Assembly: GCA_049841135.1 (NCBI GenBank)
Contig: JASGHK010000002.1
Coordinates: 868,001-932,000, forward strand
DNA length: 64,000 nucleotides
Source of the DNA: JACRCT01 sp049841135
GTDB lineage: Bacteria; Myxococcota; Myxococcia; Myxococcales; UBA5297
Reading direction: 5' to 3'
Shown here in pieces: positions 38,764 to 48,634 of this stretch; within the stretch, counting starts at the first letter, position 1, and the number at the start of each line of letters is the position of its first letter. The notes below the pieces were generated by a model. It saw nothing but the letters and a program-made list of their open reading frames with translations, ran no database searches and was not told the DNA's origin. The position numbers and the translations under genes were made by a program.

Positions 38764-41661
38764 CTACCCCTTCAACGCCTCGGCGCACTTGGGGCACACC
38801 GGGTGGGTGGCGTCGATGGCCTCGCTGAAGACCCAGCAGCGCGGGCACTTGGTGCCCGGGGCCCGCTCGAACTTGACGGACAGCGGCAGGCCGTCGGCCT
38901 TGGTCGCGCCCTCCGGGGCCTTGGCCGCGAGCTCGACCGCCGAGACGATGAAGAGCGCCGGCAGCTCGGCCTGCCGGGCCTTCAGCAGCCCTGCGAGCTC
39001 GGCGTCGTCCGAGGCCAGCACCACCTTCGCCTCGAGCGAGCTGCCGATGACCTTGTCCCGCCGCGGGACCTCGAGGACCTTCGAGACCTCGGAGCGCACG
39101 GCGAGCAGCTTGTCGTAGTCGGCGAGGATCCTCTCGTCGTCCGGGCGCACCTTCGCCTCGGGCAGGCCCGACAGGAACACGCTGTCGATCTTCTTGTGCG
39201 GCAGGAAGCCCCAGGCCTCGTCGCAGGTGAACGAGGTGATGGGCGAGAGCAGCTGCAGCAGCGCGACGAGGATCTCGTGGACCACGGTCTGCGCCGAGCG
39301 GCGGGCCTGCGACTTCTTCCCGTAGGTGTAGAGCCGGTCCTTGAGGATGTCGAAGTAGATCGCCGACAGCTCCACGGCGCAGAACTCGAGCGCCGCGTGG
39401 TAGACGACGTGGAACTCGTAGTCCTCGTAGGCCTTGCGGACCTTGGCGACGAACTGGTTCAGCCGCGCCAGCGCCCAGCGGTCGATGGGCCACAGCTCCT
39501 CGACCTTCACTGTGTCCTTCTCGGGCTCGAAGTCGTGGAGGTTGCCCAGGCAGTAGCGCAGCGTGTTGCGGATCTTCCGGTAGCCCTCGGCCAGCTTGTC
39601 GAGGATCTCCTTCGAGGCGCGGATGTCGTCGCGGTAGTCGCTGGAGGCCACCCACAGCCGGGCGATCTCCGCGCCCTGCTCCTTGATGACCTTGTCGAAG
39701 GGCACGTAGTTGCCCAGCGACTTGGACATCTTCATGCCCTTGCCGTCGACCACGAACCCGTGCGTGAGCACCGCCTTGTACGGCGCGGTGTCGCGGGTGC
39801 CGACCGAGCACAGCAGCGAGGAGTGGAACCAGCCGCGGTGCTGGTCCGAGCCCTCCAAGTACAGGTCCACCGGCAGGCGGTGGTGCTTGCGCACGCCGGC
39901 GACGGCGGCCCAGGACACGCCCGAGTCGAACCAGACGTCGAGGATGTCCTCCTCCTTGCGGAACTTCTCGCTCCCGCACTTCTTGCACTTGGTGCCGGCG
40001 GGCAGGAAGGCCTCGGGGCCGTGCGCGTACCAGGCGTCGGCGCCCTCCTTGTCGAAGGCGTCGGCGACCTTGTTCATGATCTGGGGGTCGACGATCTCCG
40101 TCTCGCAGTCCTCGCAGTAGAAGACCGGGATGGGCACGCCCCACGCGCGCTGGCGCGACACGCACCAGTCGGGGCGTGTCTCCAGCATGCCGAAGATGCG
40201 GTCGCGGCCCCACTTGGGGATCCAGCGGACCTTGTCCACTTCGGCGAGCGCCTTCTTGCGCAGGTCGTTCACCTCCATGGGGATGAACCACTGCGGGGTG
40301 GCGCGGAAGATGACCGGCTGCTTGCAGCGCCAGCAGCACGGGTAGCTGTGGCTGAGCTCGGCCTTGGGGTCGGAGAGCAGCGCCTTCAGGTCGACCAGCT
40401 TCTGGACGATCTTCGGGTTGGCGTCCCAGATGAGCTGGCCCTGGAACTCGCCGGCCTCCTCGGTGAACTTGCCGGCGCCGTCGACGGGGCTGAGCGTGTC
40501 GATGCCGTACTTGCGGCCGACCTGGTAGTCCTCGGCGCCGTGGCCCGGGGCGGTGTGGACCAGGCCGGTGCCGCTCTCGGTGGTGACGTGCTCGCCCAGG
40601 ATGACCGGGCAGGTCTTGCCGTTCAGGACGTGGCGGTACTTGACGCCCTCCAGGTCCTTGCCCTGCAGGTAGCCCAGAACCTTGCCGGGGTTCTTGAGCG
40701 CGGCGACCGGGGCCTCCGGCGAGGGCTTGCTGTCCGCGGTGGTGTTGGCCAGCGCGACGTCCTTGATGGCCAGCTCGTCCGGAGCGCACTCGGACAAAAA
40801 GCTCGCGAGCAGCTCGCGCGCCACGACCAGCAGGCGGCCGTTCAGGTCGTAGACGACGTAGGTGAAGTCCGGGTGGGCGCTGATGGCGAGGTTGGCCGGC
40901 AGCGTCCAGGGCGTGGTGGTCCAGATGACCAGCTCGGCCTTCTTGCCCTTGAACGCGTCGCCCGGCAGCTCGCCCTGGACCGGGAAGGCCACGTAGATGG
41001 ACGGCGACTTGTGGTCCTCGTACTCGACCTCGGCCTCGGCCAGCGCCGTGCGGTCGCGGATGCACCAGTAGACCGGCTTCTTGCCGCGCACCAGCGCGCC
41101 GCGCTCGGCGAAGCGGGCCAGCTCGCGCACGATGTTGGCCTCGTAGTCGAAGCTCATCGTCAGGTACGGCTCGTCCCAGCGGGCGAAGACGCCCAGGCGC
41201 TTGAACTCCTCGCGCTGGATGTCGACGTGGCGCTGGGCGTAGGCGCGGCAGGCCTTGCGCAGCTCGAGCTTGGACAGGCCCTTCTTGCGGCCGCCCAGCT
41301 CCTCCTCGCTCTTGAGCTCGATGGGCAGGCCGTGGCAGTCCCAGCCAGGGATGAACTCGCTGTGCTTGCCGGACATGTTTGCGTACTTGACCACGATGTC
41401 CTTGAGGACCTTGTTGAGGATGTGGCCCTGGTGGATGTGGCCGTTGGCGTACGGCGGCCCGTCGTGGAAGACGAAGAGCGGCTTGCCCTCGTTCTGGGCC
41501 ATCAGCCGCTCGTAGGTCTTGCCGGCCTGCCAGCGCTCGAGCACCTGCGGCTCGCGTTGGGCCAGCGAGGCCTTCATCGGGAAGTCGGTCTTGGGGAGAT
41601 TGACCGTGTCCTTGTAGTCCGTCTGAGCAGCCTTCTCGGGGGCCTTCGTTTCTTCAGCCAT
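38764..41661 (-). CDS. ileS: Isoleucyl-tRNA synthetase
   Basis: 965 residues from ATG 41661 (MAEETKAPEKAAQTD). Class I motifs are present: PPYANGHIHQGHILNKVLKD (HIGH region) and GKGMKMSKSLGNYV (KMSKS). GWDCHGLPIE and GVSWAAV (CP1 editing/insert region boundary) match IleS, and the C-terminal zinc finger CPRCWVF...CPKCAE is characteristic. It charges tRNA-Ile and edits Val-tRNA. The ORF extends upstream to 41742, but the MAEE start is better placed. It lies upstream of lspA by 142 bp and downstream of the HEAT-protein cluster by 115 bp. No T-box-like leader was recognised. Confidence 0.95.
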   Translation of the reverse strand: MAEETKAPEKAAQTDYKDTVNLPKTDFPMKASLAQREPQVLERWQAGKTYERLMAQNEGKPLFVFHDGPPYANGHIHQGHILNKVLKDIVVKYANMSGKHSEFIPGWDCHGLPIELKSEEELGGRKKGLSKLELRKACRAYAQRHVDIQREEFKRLGVFARWDEPYLTMSFDYEANIVRELARFAERGALVRGKKPVYWCIRDRTALAEAEVEYEDHKSPSIYVAFPVQGELPGDAFKGKKAELVIWTTTPWTLPANLAISAHPDFTYVVYDLNGRLLVVARELLASFLSECAPDELAIKDVALANTTADSKPSPEAPVAALKNPGKVLGYLQGKDLEGVKYRHVLNGKTCPVILGEHVTTESGTGLVHTAPGHGAEDYQVGRKYGIDTLSPVDGAGKFTEEAGEFQGQLIWDANPKIVQKLVDLKALLSDPKAELSHSYPCCWRCKQPVIFRATPQWFIPMEVNDLRKKALAEVDKVRWIPKWGRDRIFGMLETRPDWCVSRQRAWGVPIPVFYCEDCETEIVDPQIMNKVADAFDKEGADAWYAHGPEAFLPAGTKCKKCGSEKFRKEEDILDVWFDSGVSWAAVAGVRKHHRLPVDLYLEGSDQHRGWFHSSLLCSVGTRDTAPYKAVLTHGFVVDGKGMKMSKSLGNYVPFDKVIKEQGAEIARLWVASSDYRDDIRASKEILDKLAEGYRKIRNTLRYCLGNLHDFEPEKDTVKVEELWPIDRWALARLNQFVAKVRKAYEDYEFHVVYHAALEFCAVELSAIYFDILKDRLYTYGKKSQARRSAQTVVHEILVALLQLLSPITSFTCDEAWGFLPHKKIDSVFLSGLPEAKVRPDDERILADYDKLLAVRSEVSKVLEVPRRDKVIGSSLEAKVVLASDDAELAGLLKARQAELPALFIVSAVELAAKAPEGATKADGLPLSVKFERAPGTKCPRCWVFSEAIDATHPVCPKCAEALKG

Positions 41662-41776
41662 GACGCTCCAACTCCGCGAAAAAAGAGGGGATTGGCTACC
41701 ACGGAAGGAACAGGGATTCCATGAAGTAATTCGGGCAGTCACCCTGCGACCAGACCCTGTGCGCGGCCGAGTAGCC

Positions 41777-43126
41777 TCAGGAGCCCTTGTCGGACTTCCG
41801 GGACGGCGGCGCCGGGACGAGGCTCAGGTTGCCTTCGCGCTCGTCCGCCTGGACCACTGACAGCCCGCCGGAGTCGAGCCCGGATCCGATGCGCCCCTGG
41901 ATCCAGCGGATGGCCTCCTGGGCCTCGTCCTTGATCTGGGGATCGGCCAGGAAGCCCTTGGTCAGCGGCAGCAGCGGCTCGACCGCACGGGCGGTCCCGG
42001 CTCGTGCCAGCGCCGCGACGGCTGCGCGGCGGACCTGGAGCTCGTCGCGCTCCAGCAGGCGCAGGAGGGCCGTCTCGCCGCGCGGGTCGCGCAGCTTGCC
42101 GAGCGTCTCGGCGACCGACTTGGCCAGCCCCTCGTCCTTGGCGACCGAGAGCCGAGAGAGCGCGTCGACGAAGCGCTGGTCGCGGTGCGAGCCGATGGCC
42201 TCGACGGCCATCAGCGCCAGGCCCGGCACCTTCCGGTCGAGCGCGCCGGTGAGGATCGGCTCGCAATCGGCCCAGGCGAACTTGGCGAGCGCGAACTCGA
42301 GCGCCTTCTTGCGCGTCTGTTCGGGCGCCGCCGGGTCGGCCACGACCTTCTCGAGCGCCTCCCTGCCCTTGCGCGGCTCGAGCAGGTGCGCCACGGCGGA
42401 GAGCATGACGTTCGGGTCCGAGTCCGACGTCGCACGCTGGGCGAGCCGCTCGACGTGCCCCACCTGAGCCTGGTGGTGCTTGGCCAGCGCCAGCAGGTTG
42501 TTCTGCCGGACTCGGGCGACCGGGTCGTGCTCGGCGTTGTGGCACAGAGCGTCGGGGACCGACGTGACCCTCAAGAGCTCCGCCACCTCGAGCATCGCTC
42601 GTGCAACCTCGACGACGTCCTTGGCCGTCACCGCCTGATCCAGCTCGACCGTGAGCTCGCCCGCCTTCACCACGCCCTTGAGGCGCACCGCGAAGTCGAG
42701 GACGCGGGCGCGCGCCTCGGCGTCCAGCGGTGCGAGCGCGACGTCGGTGGGCCCGGAGGCGTGGACGTGCCGATCGAAGGCCTCGTCGCCGGTGGGGACG
42801 TGATCGGCGGGTGGAACGGCCGCGACGAAGGCCAGCGCGGTGGAAGGCACCAGGGAGAGCCTGGGCGAGATCTGGCCGTGGGACTTGAGCCGGAACCGGG
42901 TCTTGGGCGCGTCGTCGCCTTCGGCGTAGCCCTCGATCTCCACGGTCTGCCGGTCGACGAAGCCAACGATGCGGGGCTTCTGGAAGCGCGTGCTGACGAA
43001 CTGCAACTTGAGCTGCTGGGCCGCGTCTCTCCACAGCTCGGGGTTGGACTGCAGCCGGAACCGGCTGAGGAGCCAGAGGCAGGCGGCGAGGCCGATGAGG
43101 CCCAGGTAGATCCAGATCGTGGTCAC
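41777..43126 (-). CDS. HEAT-repeat membrane protein, paralogue 1 of 6
   Basis: 449 residues from GTG 43126. One N-terminal membrane helix (IYLGLIGLAACLWLLSRF) is followed by a domain of about 150 residues containing GDEAFDRHVHASGPTDVAL. From about residue 200 helical HEAT repeats run to TARAVEPLLPLTKGFLADPQ. The tail GGLSVVQADEREGNLSLVP carries the double LS motif shared by all six paralogues. This copy is the most diverged and lies 78 bp after paralogue 2. HEAT repeats bind proteins. It is anchored in the membrane with the bulk probably cytoplasmic. Function unknown. Confidence 0.85.
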   Translation of the reverse strand: MTTIWIYLGLIGLAACLWLLSRFRLQSNPELWRDAAQQLKLQFVSTRFQKPRIVGFVDRQTVEIEGYAEGDDAPKTRFRLKSHGQISPRLSLVPSTALAFVAAVPPADHVPTGDEAFDRHVHASGPTDVALAPLDAEARARVLDFAVRLKGVVKAGELTVELDQAVTAKDVVEVARAMLEVAELLRVTSVPDALCHNAEHDPVARVRQNNLLALAKHHQAQVGHVERLAQRATSDSDPNVMLSAVAHLLEPRKGREALEKVVADPAAPEQTRKKALEFALAKFAWADCEPILTGALDRKVPGLALMAVEAIGSHRDQRFVDALSRLSVAKDEGLAKSVAETLGKLRDPRGETALLRLLERDELQVRRAAVAALARAGTARAVEPLLPLTKGFLADPQIKDEAQEAIRWIQGRIGSGLDSGGLSVVQADEREGNLSLVPAPPSRKSDKGS

Positions 43127-43204
43127 CGGCGCGCCCCCACGCCAGGCGCTACGAAGGCGCCGCCCTCACTGCGCCGGAGCGCGATGGTCGCCAGCCCCAC
43201 GTCG

Positions 43205-44539
43205 TCAGCCGCCTTCCTTCTCCCGGTCGTCCGGGACCGGGTTCTCCAAGCTCAGCGCGCCGTCCGCCCCGGCGCCGTCCACCACCGAGAGCCGGCCTGC
43301 GTCGGCGTCGCCCAATCTTGCCTGGATGCGGCGCACGGCGTCTCGGGCCACCGAGCTTACGGCCCCGTCCTTGGCCGATTGCAGCAACGGCTCGACGGCG
43401 CGGACCGTGCCGCACTCGCCGAAAGCCTTCGCGGCGGCCGCCTGGACCTCGCGAGACTCGTGGCGCAGCAGCGTGAAGAGCGCGTCCTCGGCACCGGCCC
43501 CGCCAACGGCGCCAAGAGCTTCCGCCAGCGCCTCTCCCAGCGGCAAAGGCGCGACTTGGGAAGCGAGGGAGGCCAACGCCTCCACCTTCGACTCGTCCTT
43601 GCTCTTTCCCACCGCGCGCACTGCCGCGCAGCGAAGCTCCAGCGACTCGGCTGACAGCGCCCAGGCGACGAGTGGCGCAGCGCTCCCGTACGAGAAACCA
43701 GAGACGAGCCTCTCGAGCGCCATCGCCCGAAGCTCCTCGGGCAGCGAGCGGTTCTCGACCAGCTTCACCAGGACCTCCCGAGCCTCGGGATCCCCCGGAA
43801 GCCGCTCTGCTGCGAAGAGCCGCATCGCGGGGTCCAGGTCACGCAGCGTCGCCTGGTATGCCCACAGCGCCTCTCGGGTCTCCGGGTGGAACTGCGACAA
43901 CGCGTCGAGGCACTTGTGCCTCACGTCCGCGCTCAGGTCCTTGGTCGCGTTCTCGAGCAGCGCCTTCGGGAGGGAAGGGACTGCGAGGTGCCCCGCCAAC
44001 TCGAGCATCCCCCGCACTGCTGTGACGAAGTCCTCGGGATCCGTGTGGCGCTCGAGAGCCAGCTCCAGGCCGCTGCCCGCGACCTTGCCCCCTTCGCCGA
44101 CGAAACTGACGAGGTCCGCTCTCGTCTGTGCGCCCAGCGCGGCGAGCGCGGCATCGAGCGGGCCGCGAACGCGCACTTGCTTGTCGAAATCCTCCGCGCC
44201 CGTCACCACATCCTCTTGCTTGCCCTGAGGCCAGAGCCCGCGCCGCTCGATCTGCAGGGTCTCGGCGATCCGGCCACCGCTCTGGACGATCACGCGGATG
44301 AGGTCCGGACTCGTCTGCTCTTCGATCTCGACCGCGAAGCCGTCGACCGTTCCTTCCAGCCGGTGGCCTCCCTGAGGCCGGTCGAGCTCGCGCAGCCCCA
44401 GCTCTCGCGCAGGCTCGCTCCATCGCTTCACGGCGGCCCGCTTCGCCCGCGCGTCGCTTCGGACGACAGCCCACAGAAGCGCCGTCAGCCCGGCGACCGA
44501 GGCGCCCATCGCGAGGATGACCAGGGATGCAGTTCCCAC
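43205..44539 (-). CDS. HEAT-repeat membrane protein, paralogue 2 of 6
   Basis: 444 residues. N-terminal helix SLVILAMGASVAGLTALLW, then KRWSEPARELGLREL and the shared block GAEDFDKQVRVRGPLDAALAAL near residue 120. HEAT repeats from about 200 end in CGTVRAVEPLLQSAKDG. The tail GRLSVVDGAGADGALSLEN keeps the shared double motif. It starts 5 bp after the stop of paralogue 3, so the two are co-transcribed and possibly translationally coupled. Confidence 0.85.
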   Translation of the reverse strand: MGTASLVILAMGASVAGLTALLWAVVRSDARAKRAAVKRWSEPARELGLRELDRPQGGHRLEGTVDGFAVEIEEQTSPDLIRVIVQSGGRIAETLQIERRGLWPQGKQEDVVTGAEDFDKQVRVRGPLDAALAALGAQTRADLVSFVGEGGKVAGSGLELALERHTDPEDFVTAVRGMLELAGHLAVPSLPKALLENATKDLSADVRHKCLDALSQFHPETREALWAYQATLRDLDPAMRLFAAERLPGDPEAREVLVKLVENRSLPEELRAMALERLVSGFSYGSAAPLVAWALSAESLELRCAAVRAVGKSKDESKVEALASLASQVAPLPLGEALAEALGAVGGAGAEDALFTLLRHESREVQAAAAKAFGECGTVRAVEPLLQSAKDGAVSSVARDAVRRIQARLGDADAGRLSVVDGAGADGALSLENPVPDDREKEGG

Positions 44540-44544
44540 GCGCC

Positions 44545-45921
44545 CTAGTCTCCCCGGTCCTTCGTCCCGTTAGGAAGCGGTGGCACGCTCAACCCACCGC
44601 CGACCCGCGCGTCCACGACCGAGAGCCGGCCGGCGTCAGCGTCGCCCAACCGGGCTTGGATGGCGCGCACGGCCTCTCTCGCAGCATCCCCGACGGCTCC
44701 GGCCAGGACGCCCTGGGTCAACGGCAGGAGCCACTCCACTGCGCGCACGGTCCCGACCTTCGCGAGCGCGGCCGCGGCGGCCACCTTCACCTTCGCCGAC
44801 TCGTGCGCCAACAAGCCGAGCAGCGCCTTCTCGGCCTCGCTCTCTTCAAAGACGCCGAGCGCGTTCGCCAGCGCCTCTCCCACCTCGGCCGGGAGCCTCA
44901 TCGGCGCCGCACACTGGGCCGCGAGCCGTTCCAGCTGCGAGGCGTCCCGAGCCATGGCCACGGCGCGGATGGCGGCGCACCTCAGCAGGGGCGCGGGCGT
45001 GAGCGGATCGGAGGCGAGCGCCCGCGCCACCGTCACGGCGACCGCCTCGTAGGGATGCCCTTCCACCAGTCGGTCGAGCGCCTGCGCACGCACCCCGTCG
45101 GTCTGGACCAGGTCCTCGACGACCTCCGAGAGCGCCACGCGCGCTGCCTCCTCGCCCACCAGCGCCTGCGCCGCCCAGATCCGGGTCTCCGCGACGGAGT
45201 CGTCCAGCGCGGCGTGCAGCGCCTCTCGCGCCTCGGCCGAGCCGGGGTACCGGGTCACCAGCACCTCGAGGTTCCGCCTGCGCACCCTCGAGTTCGGGTC
45301 CTTCGAAGCGTTCTCCAGCAGCGCAACCGGGACCGAGGAGACCTCCAGCGACTGGGCCAGCGCGACGGCGTACTGGGTGAGCTCCCGGATCCGCTGGGGT
45401 TCCCCGGGCCGGTCGAGCGAATTGAAGAAGAGGTTTCCCCGCTCGACCGTCCCGCCCGCGTCGACCCACGTACGCAGCAGCGTGCGCGCACGGACACCCA
45501 GGGCGGCGAGCACCTGGTCCTCGGGCCCCTCGACGTGCACGAGCTTGTCGAAGGCGGCGTCGTCCAGCTGCACGTCCTCGCCCTCGAACCGCTTCACGAT
45601 CCCCGCGAGCGGAGCCTCGCGCCGCAAGTCCAGCGTTGCGCTGATTCGCCCATTCCCCGCCAGCCGCACGCGCAGGAAGCTGCCCTGCTTGCTGCGGTAG
45701 ACCTCGTCCACGATGACGCCGAAACCCTGGTCCTCGCCGACGAGGTGCGGCGCTCCCTTGGTGTCGACGCCGAACGTCATCCCCGTCTGGTCGGCCAGGC
45801 GTCTCCAGCGCCTCTCCGCGTCCCGCTTCGCGTCGCGGCGAACGGAGACGATCAGCGCCGTCAGCATCCCCACGCCGGCGCACAAGCCAGCGACGGCGAC
45901 GCCGATCGCCCATAGGTCCAT
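44545..45921 (-). CDS. HEAT-repeat membrane protein, paralogue 3 of 6
   Basis: 458 residues from ATG 45921 (MDLWAIGVAVAGLCAGVGML). Membrane helix, then the shared block EDVQLDDAAFDKLVHVEGPEDQVL near residue 120. HEAT repeats (VSSVPVALLENASKDPNSRV, LAHESAKVKVAAAAALAKV) are followed by a tail with IQARLGDADAGRLSVVDAR. Its start codon overlaps the stop of paralogue 4 by one base (TGATG), a clear coupling arrangement. Confidence 0.87.
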   Translation of the reverse strand: MDLWAIGVAVAGLCAGVGMLTALIVSVRRDAKRDAERRWRRLADQTGMTFGVDTKGAPHLVGEDQGFGVIVDEVYRSKQGSFLRVRLAGNGRISATLDLRREAPLAGIVKRFEGEDVQLDDAAFDKLVHVEGPEDQVLAALGVRARTLLRTWVDAGGTVERGNLFFNSLDRPGEPQRIRELTQYAVALAQSLEVSSVPVALLENASKDPNSRVRRRNLEVLVTRYPGSAEAREALHAALDDSVAETRIWAAQALVGEEAARVALSEVVEDLVQTDGVRAQALDRLVEGHPYEAVAVTVARALASDPLTPAPLLRCAAIRAVAMARDASQLERLAAQCAAPMRLPAEVGEALANALGVFEESEAEKALLGLLAHESAKVKVAAAAALAKVGTVRAVEWLLPLTQGVLAGAVGDAAREAVRAIQARLGDADAGRLSVVDARVGGGLSVPPLPNGTKDRGD

Positions 45922-47294
45922 CAGCCGCGTTCCTTGGCCTTGTCGCCCGTGCCCAGGCTCAGCCCGCCCTCCCCGGCCTTCTCGTCCACCACCGACAGCC
46001 CGCCCGCCTCGACCTCGCCGAGCCTCGACTGGATGCCGCGGATCGCCCCTCGCGCGGCCTCCTTGAGCGAGCCGTCTGCGAACAGGCCTTGAGTCAGCGG
46101 CAGCAACCGCTCGACCGAGCGCACCGTCCCGAGCCTCGCCAGGGCCTTGGCCGCGGCGGTCTTCACCTCGACGGCGTCGGAGGCGAGCAGGTCCAGCAGC
46201 ATCGGCTCGGCGCCCGGCCCGGCGGCCTTCCCCAGCGCCTCGGCGAGTGCGGCCCCGAGCGCCGGCTCGGTGGTCCTGGCGAGGTCCGGCCTCGCGAGCA
46301 GCGGCGCCGCGTCGCTCGCGTTTCCGGCCGCCTTCACCGCCGCGATGCGCATGGCTTCGCTCGGCAGGTCGAGCGCCTTGGCGACGTGGCCCGAGACCGT
46401 GGAGTACGGGTAGCACTCCACCAGGAGCTGCAGGACCTTCCCGCGCTGCTCGTCGGTGAGCGCGCGCGCCGAGTCGAACAAGCTCTCCAGCACCGACCGG
46501 ACCTTGTCGCCCTTGCGCAAGACGCTGGCCGCGTAGATCCGGTTATCGAGCGAGCGATCGCCCAGCGCGTCCTGAAGCACCTCGCGCGTCTGGGGCAGGT
46601 TGCGGTCGCGCTTCACCAGCATCTCGAGGTTCCGCCGGCGCACGCCCGGATTGGGATCGCTGCGCGCGTTGCGCACCAGCGCCTCGACGACGCCCGGCAC
46701 CTTGAGCGCGTCGGCGGCATCGACCATGGTCCGGACGAGCGAGACCATCAGCGCGGGGTCGCTCACCAGCCCGGTCACCTCGACGCCGACCTTCCCGTCC
46801 TTGACCTCGCCGCGCCTGGCGGCGAGCTTGAGCACCGCCATGCGCGCCCGCTCGTTCAGCGCCGCCACCACGGCATCCTCGGGGCCCTGGACGTTGACCG
46901 CGGCGTCGAAGGTCGGGTCGTCGAGCTGGATGTCCTCGCCGGCGAAGACCTTCTTGAAGCCTTCCCAGGCGGACTCCGGCTTGAGCTCCATCCGCTCGTG
47001 AAAGGCGCCGCGGCCGTCGAGGGTGAAGCGGGTATAGGCCTGCGAGTTCTTCCCGGAGTTGCGGCTGAAGGTGTCGATGAGGATGCGGTGGCCGCCGATG
47101 ACGCCCGCGATCTCCCGGCCGCTGGACATGCCGAGAAACGTCTTCGCGTGCACCTCGAGCCCGAGCTGCGCGGCGGCGACGCGCCACGCGGCCTCGACCC
47201 TGCGCTGCTTCAGGTGCGAGACGAGGAACACCAGGCCCGCGGCGCCGACGCTGATGGCGATGGGGAGGAAGGGTCCGATGCCGTGGTCCATCAT
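45921..47294 (-). CDS. HEAT-repeat membrane protein, paralogue 4 of 6
   Basis: 457 residues. N-terminal helix LPIAISVGAAGLVFLVSHL. The shared block EDIQLDDPTFDAAVNVQGPED is near residue 125. HEAT repeats end with LGTVRSVERLLPLTQGLFADG and the tail is GGLSVVDEKAGEGGLSLGT. It overlaps paralogue 5 by 4 bp (ATGA) upstream and paralogue 3 by 1 bp downstream. Confidence 0.87.
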   Translation of the reverse strand: MMDHGIGPFLPIAISVGAAGLVFLVSHLKQRRVEAAWRVAAAQLGLEVHAKTFLGMSSGREIAGVIGGHRILIDTFSRNSGKNSQAYTRFTLDGRGAFHERMELKPESAWEGFKKVFAGEDIQLDDPTFDAAVNVQGPEDAVVAALNERARMAVLKLAARRGEVKDGKVGVEVTGLVSDPALMVSLVRTMVDAADALKVPGVVEALVRNARSDPNPGVRRRNLEMLVKRDRNLPQTREVLQDALGDRSLDNRIYAASVLRKGDKVRSVLESLFDSARALTDEQRGKVLQLLVECYPYSTVSGHVAKALDLPSEAMRIAAVKAAGNASDAAPLLARPDLARTTEPALGAALAEALGKAAGPGAEPMLLDLLASDAVEVKTAAAKALARLGTVRSVERLLPLTQGLFADGSLKEAARGAIRGIQSRLGEVEAGGLSVVDEKAGEGGLSLGTGDKAKERG

Positions 47295-48631
47295 CCGCGC
47301 TCCTGCTCCTTCTGGTTCGCCACTGCGCCGACGCTGAGGCCGCCCTCTCCCGCGCGCTCGTCGACCATCGAGAGCCGCCCGCCGTCGGCGTCGCCGAGCC
47401 TGGACTGGATGGCGCGGATCGCGTCGCGTGCGGCTTCCTTGAGCGCGGCGTTGCCCAGTACGCCTTGCGAGAGCGGGAGGAGCGGCTCGACGCTGCGGAC
47501 GGTTCCGGCCTGGGCCAGCCCGACCGCGGCCTCGCGCTTGACCGCGTCGGAGCCGCTCTGGAGCAGCGCGATCAGGCTGGACTCCGCCTCGCTTCCGCCG
47601 ATGGCGGCCAGGGCCTTGGCGAGCGACCGGCCCAGGGCCTCGTCGCGGGTCGCCACGAGGTTGTGCAGGGACGCCAGCTGCGAGGCGTCCCTGCCTCGAC
47701 CGGCGGCCTCCACCGCCACCCGGCGCAGCGGCTCGAGCTCCTGGTACAGGGCGCGTCGGACGAGCGGGGCGATCGCGTCATAGGGGAAGAGCTGCGAGAG
47801 GCGCTCCAGGGCCGCGGCGCGCACGGCCACGGCGGCCTCCCGATCGTCCACCAGCGCTTCGAGCGTCCTTTGCACCGCCGCGCTGGCGTCCGCTCGCTGC
47901 GCTGCCAACAGCCGCACCTCGGGGTCACGGTCGGAGAGCGCCGCCTCCAGCGCTTGCCCGGTTTCGGGAGCGGCCGCGTGGCTTGCGAGCAGCGCGGCCA
48001 GGTTCCGGAGGCGGACCTGCGAATTGGGATCGGTCCGCACATTGCGCAGCAGCGCCACAGGGACGGAGTCGACGACCATCGACTTGGCGACCTTCGCCAG
48101 CAGCCGGGCTTCCTTCTGAAGGGGCGCCCCGCCAATCCCTGCCCCTTCGTAGTGGAAGACCAGGTTCCCCGACTCCACGACCCCGCCCGAGGCGACGAAG
48201 TCGCGCACCAACGCACGCGCCTCGACCCCCAGGGTCGCCAGGACCACGTCCTCGGGGCCGCGAATCTTCACCGCCGCGTCGAACTCGGCATCGCCGACCT
48301 GGACGTCGTTCTTGCCCAGCGCCTTGCGCAGCCCTTGCCACGAGGACTCGACTCCGAGCGCGATGTCCGGAGGAACGCGGCCCTTGCCGTCGAGCATCAG
48401 GCGGCTACCGGTCCGGCGGTTCTCTCCAGAGCCTTTCTCGAAGATCTCCAGGCGCAGCTCAAAGCCTTCGATCTCGCCTTCCCAGGCGCGCTGCGCGACG
48501 TCATCGGTGCCAAAGGCCCCCGAGCTGGCCGCGCCGAAGTTGTCCGAGCGGTCCTTGAAGTGGCGGATGGCCATCGGAATGCCGAACGCCGCCCCAACGA
48601 CCAGAATGAGGAACCAGACGAACCCTTCCAT
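47291..48631 (-). CDS. HEAT-repeat membrane protein, paralogue 5 of 6
   Basis: 446 residues. A short N-terminal helix FVWFLILVVGAAFGIPMAI, then the shared block NDVQVGDAEFDAAVKIRGPED. HEAT repeats (VDSVPVALLRNVRTDPNSQV) end in AGTVRSVEPLLPLSQGVLGN and the tail is GRLSMVDERAGEGGLSVGA. It follows paralogue 6 after 3 bp. Confidence 0.87.
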   Translation of the reverse strand: MEGFVWFLILVVGAAFGIPMAIRHFKDRSDNFGAASSGAFGTDDVAQRAWEGEIEGFELRLEIFEKGSGENRRTGSRLMLDGKGRVPPDIALGVESSWQGLRKALGKNDVQVGDAEFDAAVKIRGPEDVVLATLGVEARALVRDFVASGGVVESGNLVFHYEGAGIGGAPLQKEARLLAKVAKSMVVDSVPVALLRNVRTDPNSQVRLRNLAALLASHAAAPETGQALEAALSDRDPEVRLLAAQRADASAAVQRTLEALVDDREAAVAVRAAALERLSQLFPYDAIAPLVRRALYQELEPLRRVAVEAAGRGRDASQLASLHNLVATRDEALGRSLAKALAAIGGSEAESSLIALLQSGSDAVKREAAVGLAQAGTVRSVEPLLPLSQGVLGNAALKEAARDAIRAIQSRLGDADGGRLSMVDERAGEGGLSVGAVANQKEQERG

Positions 48632-48634
48632 GGC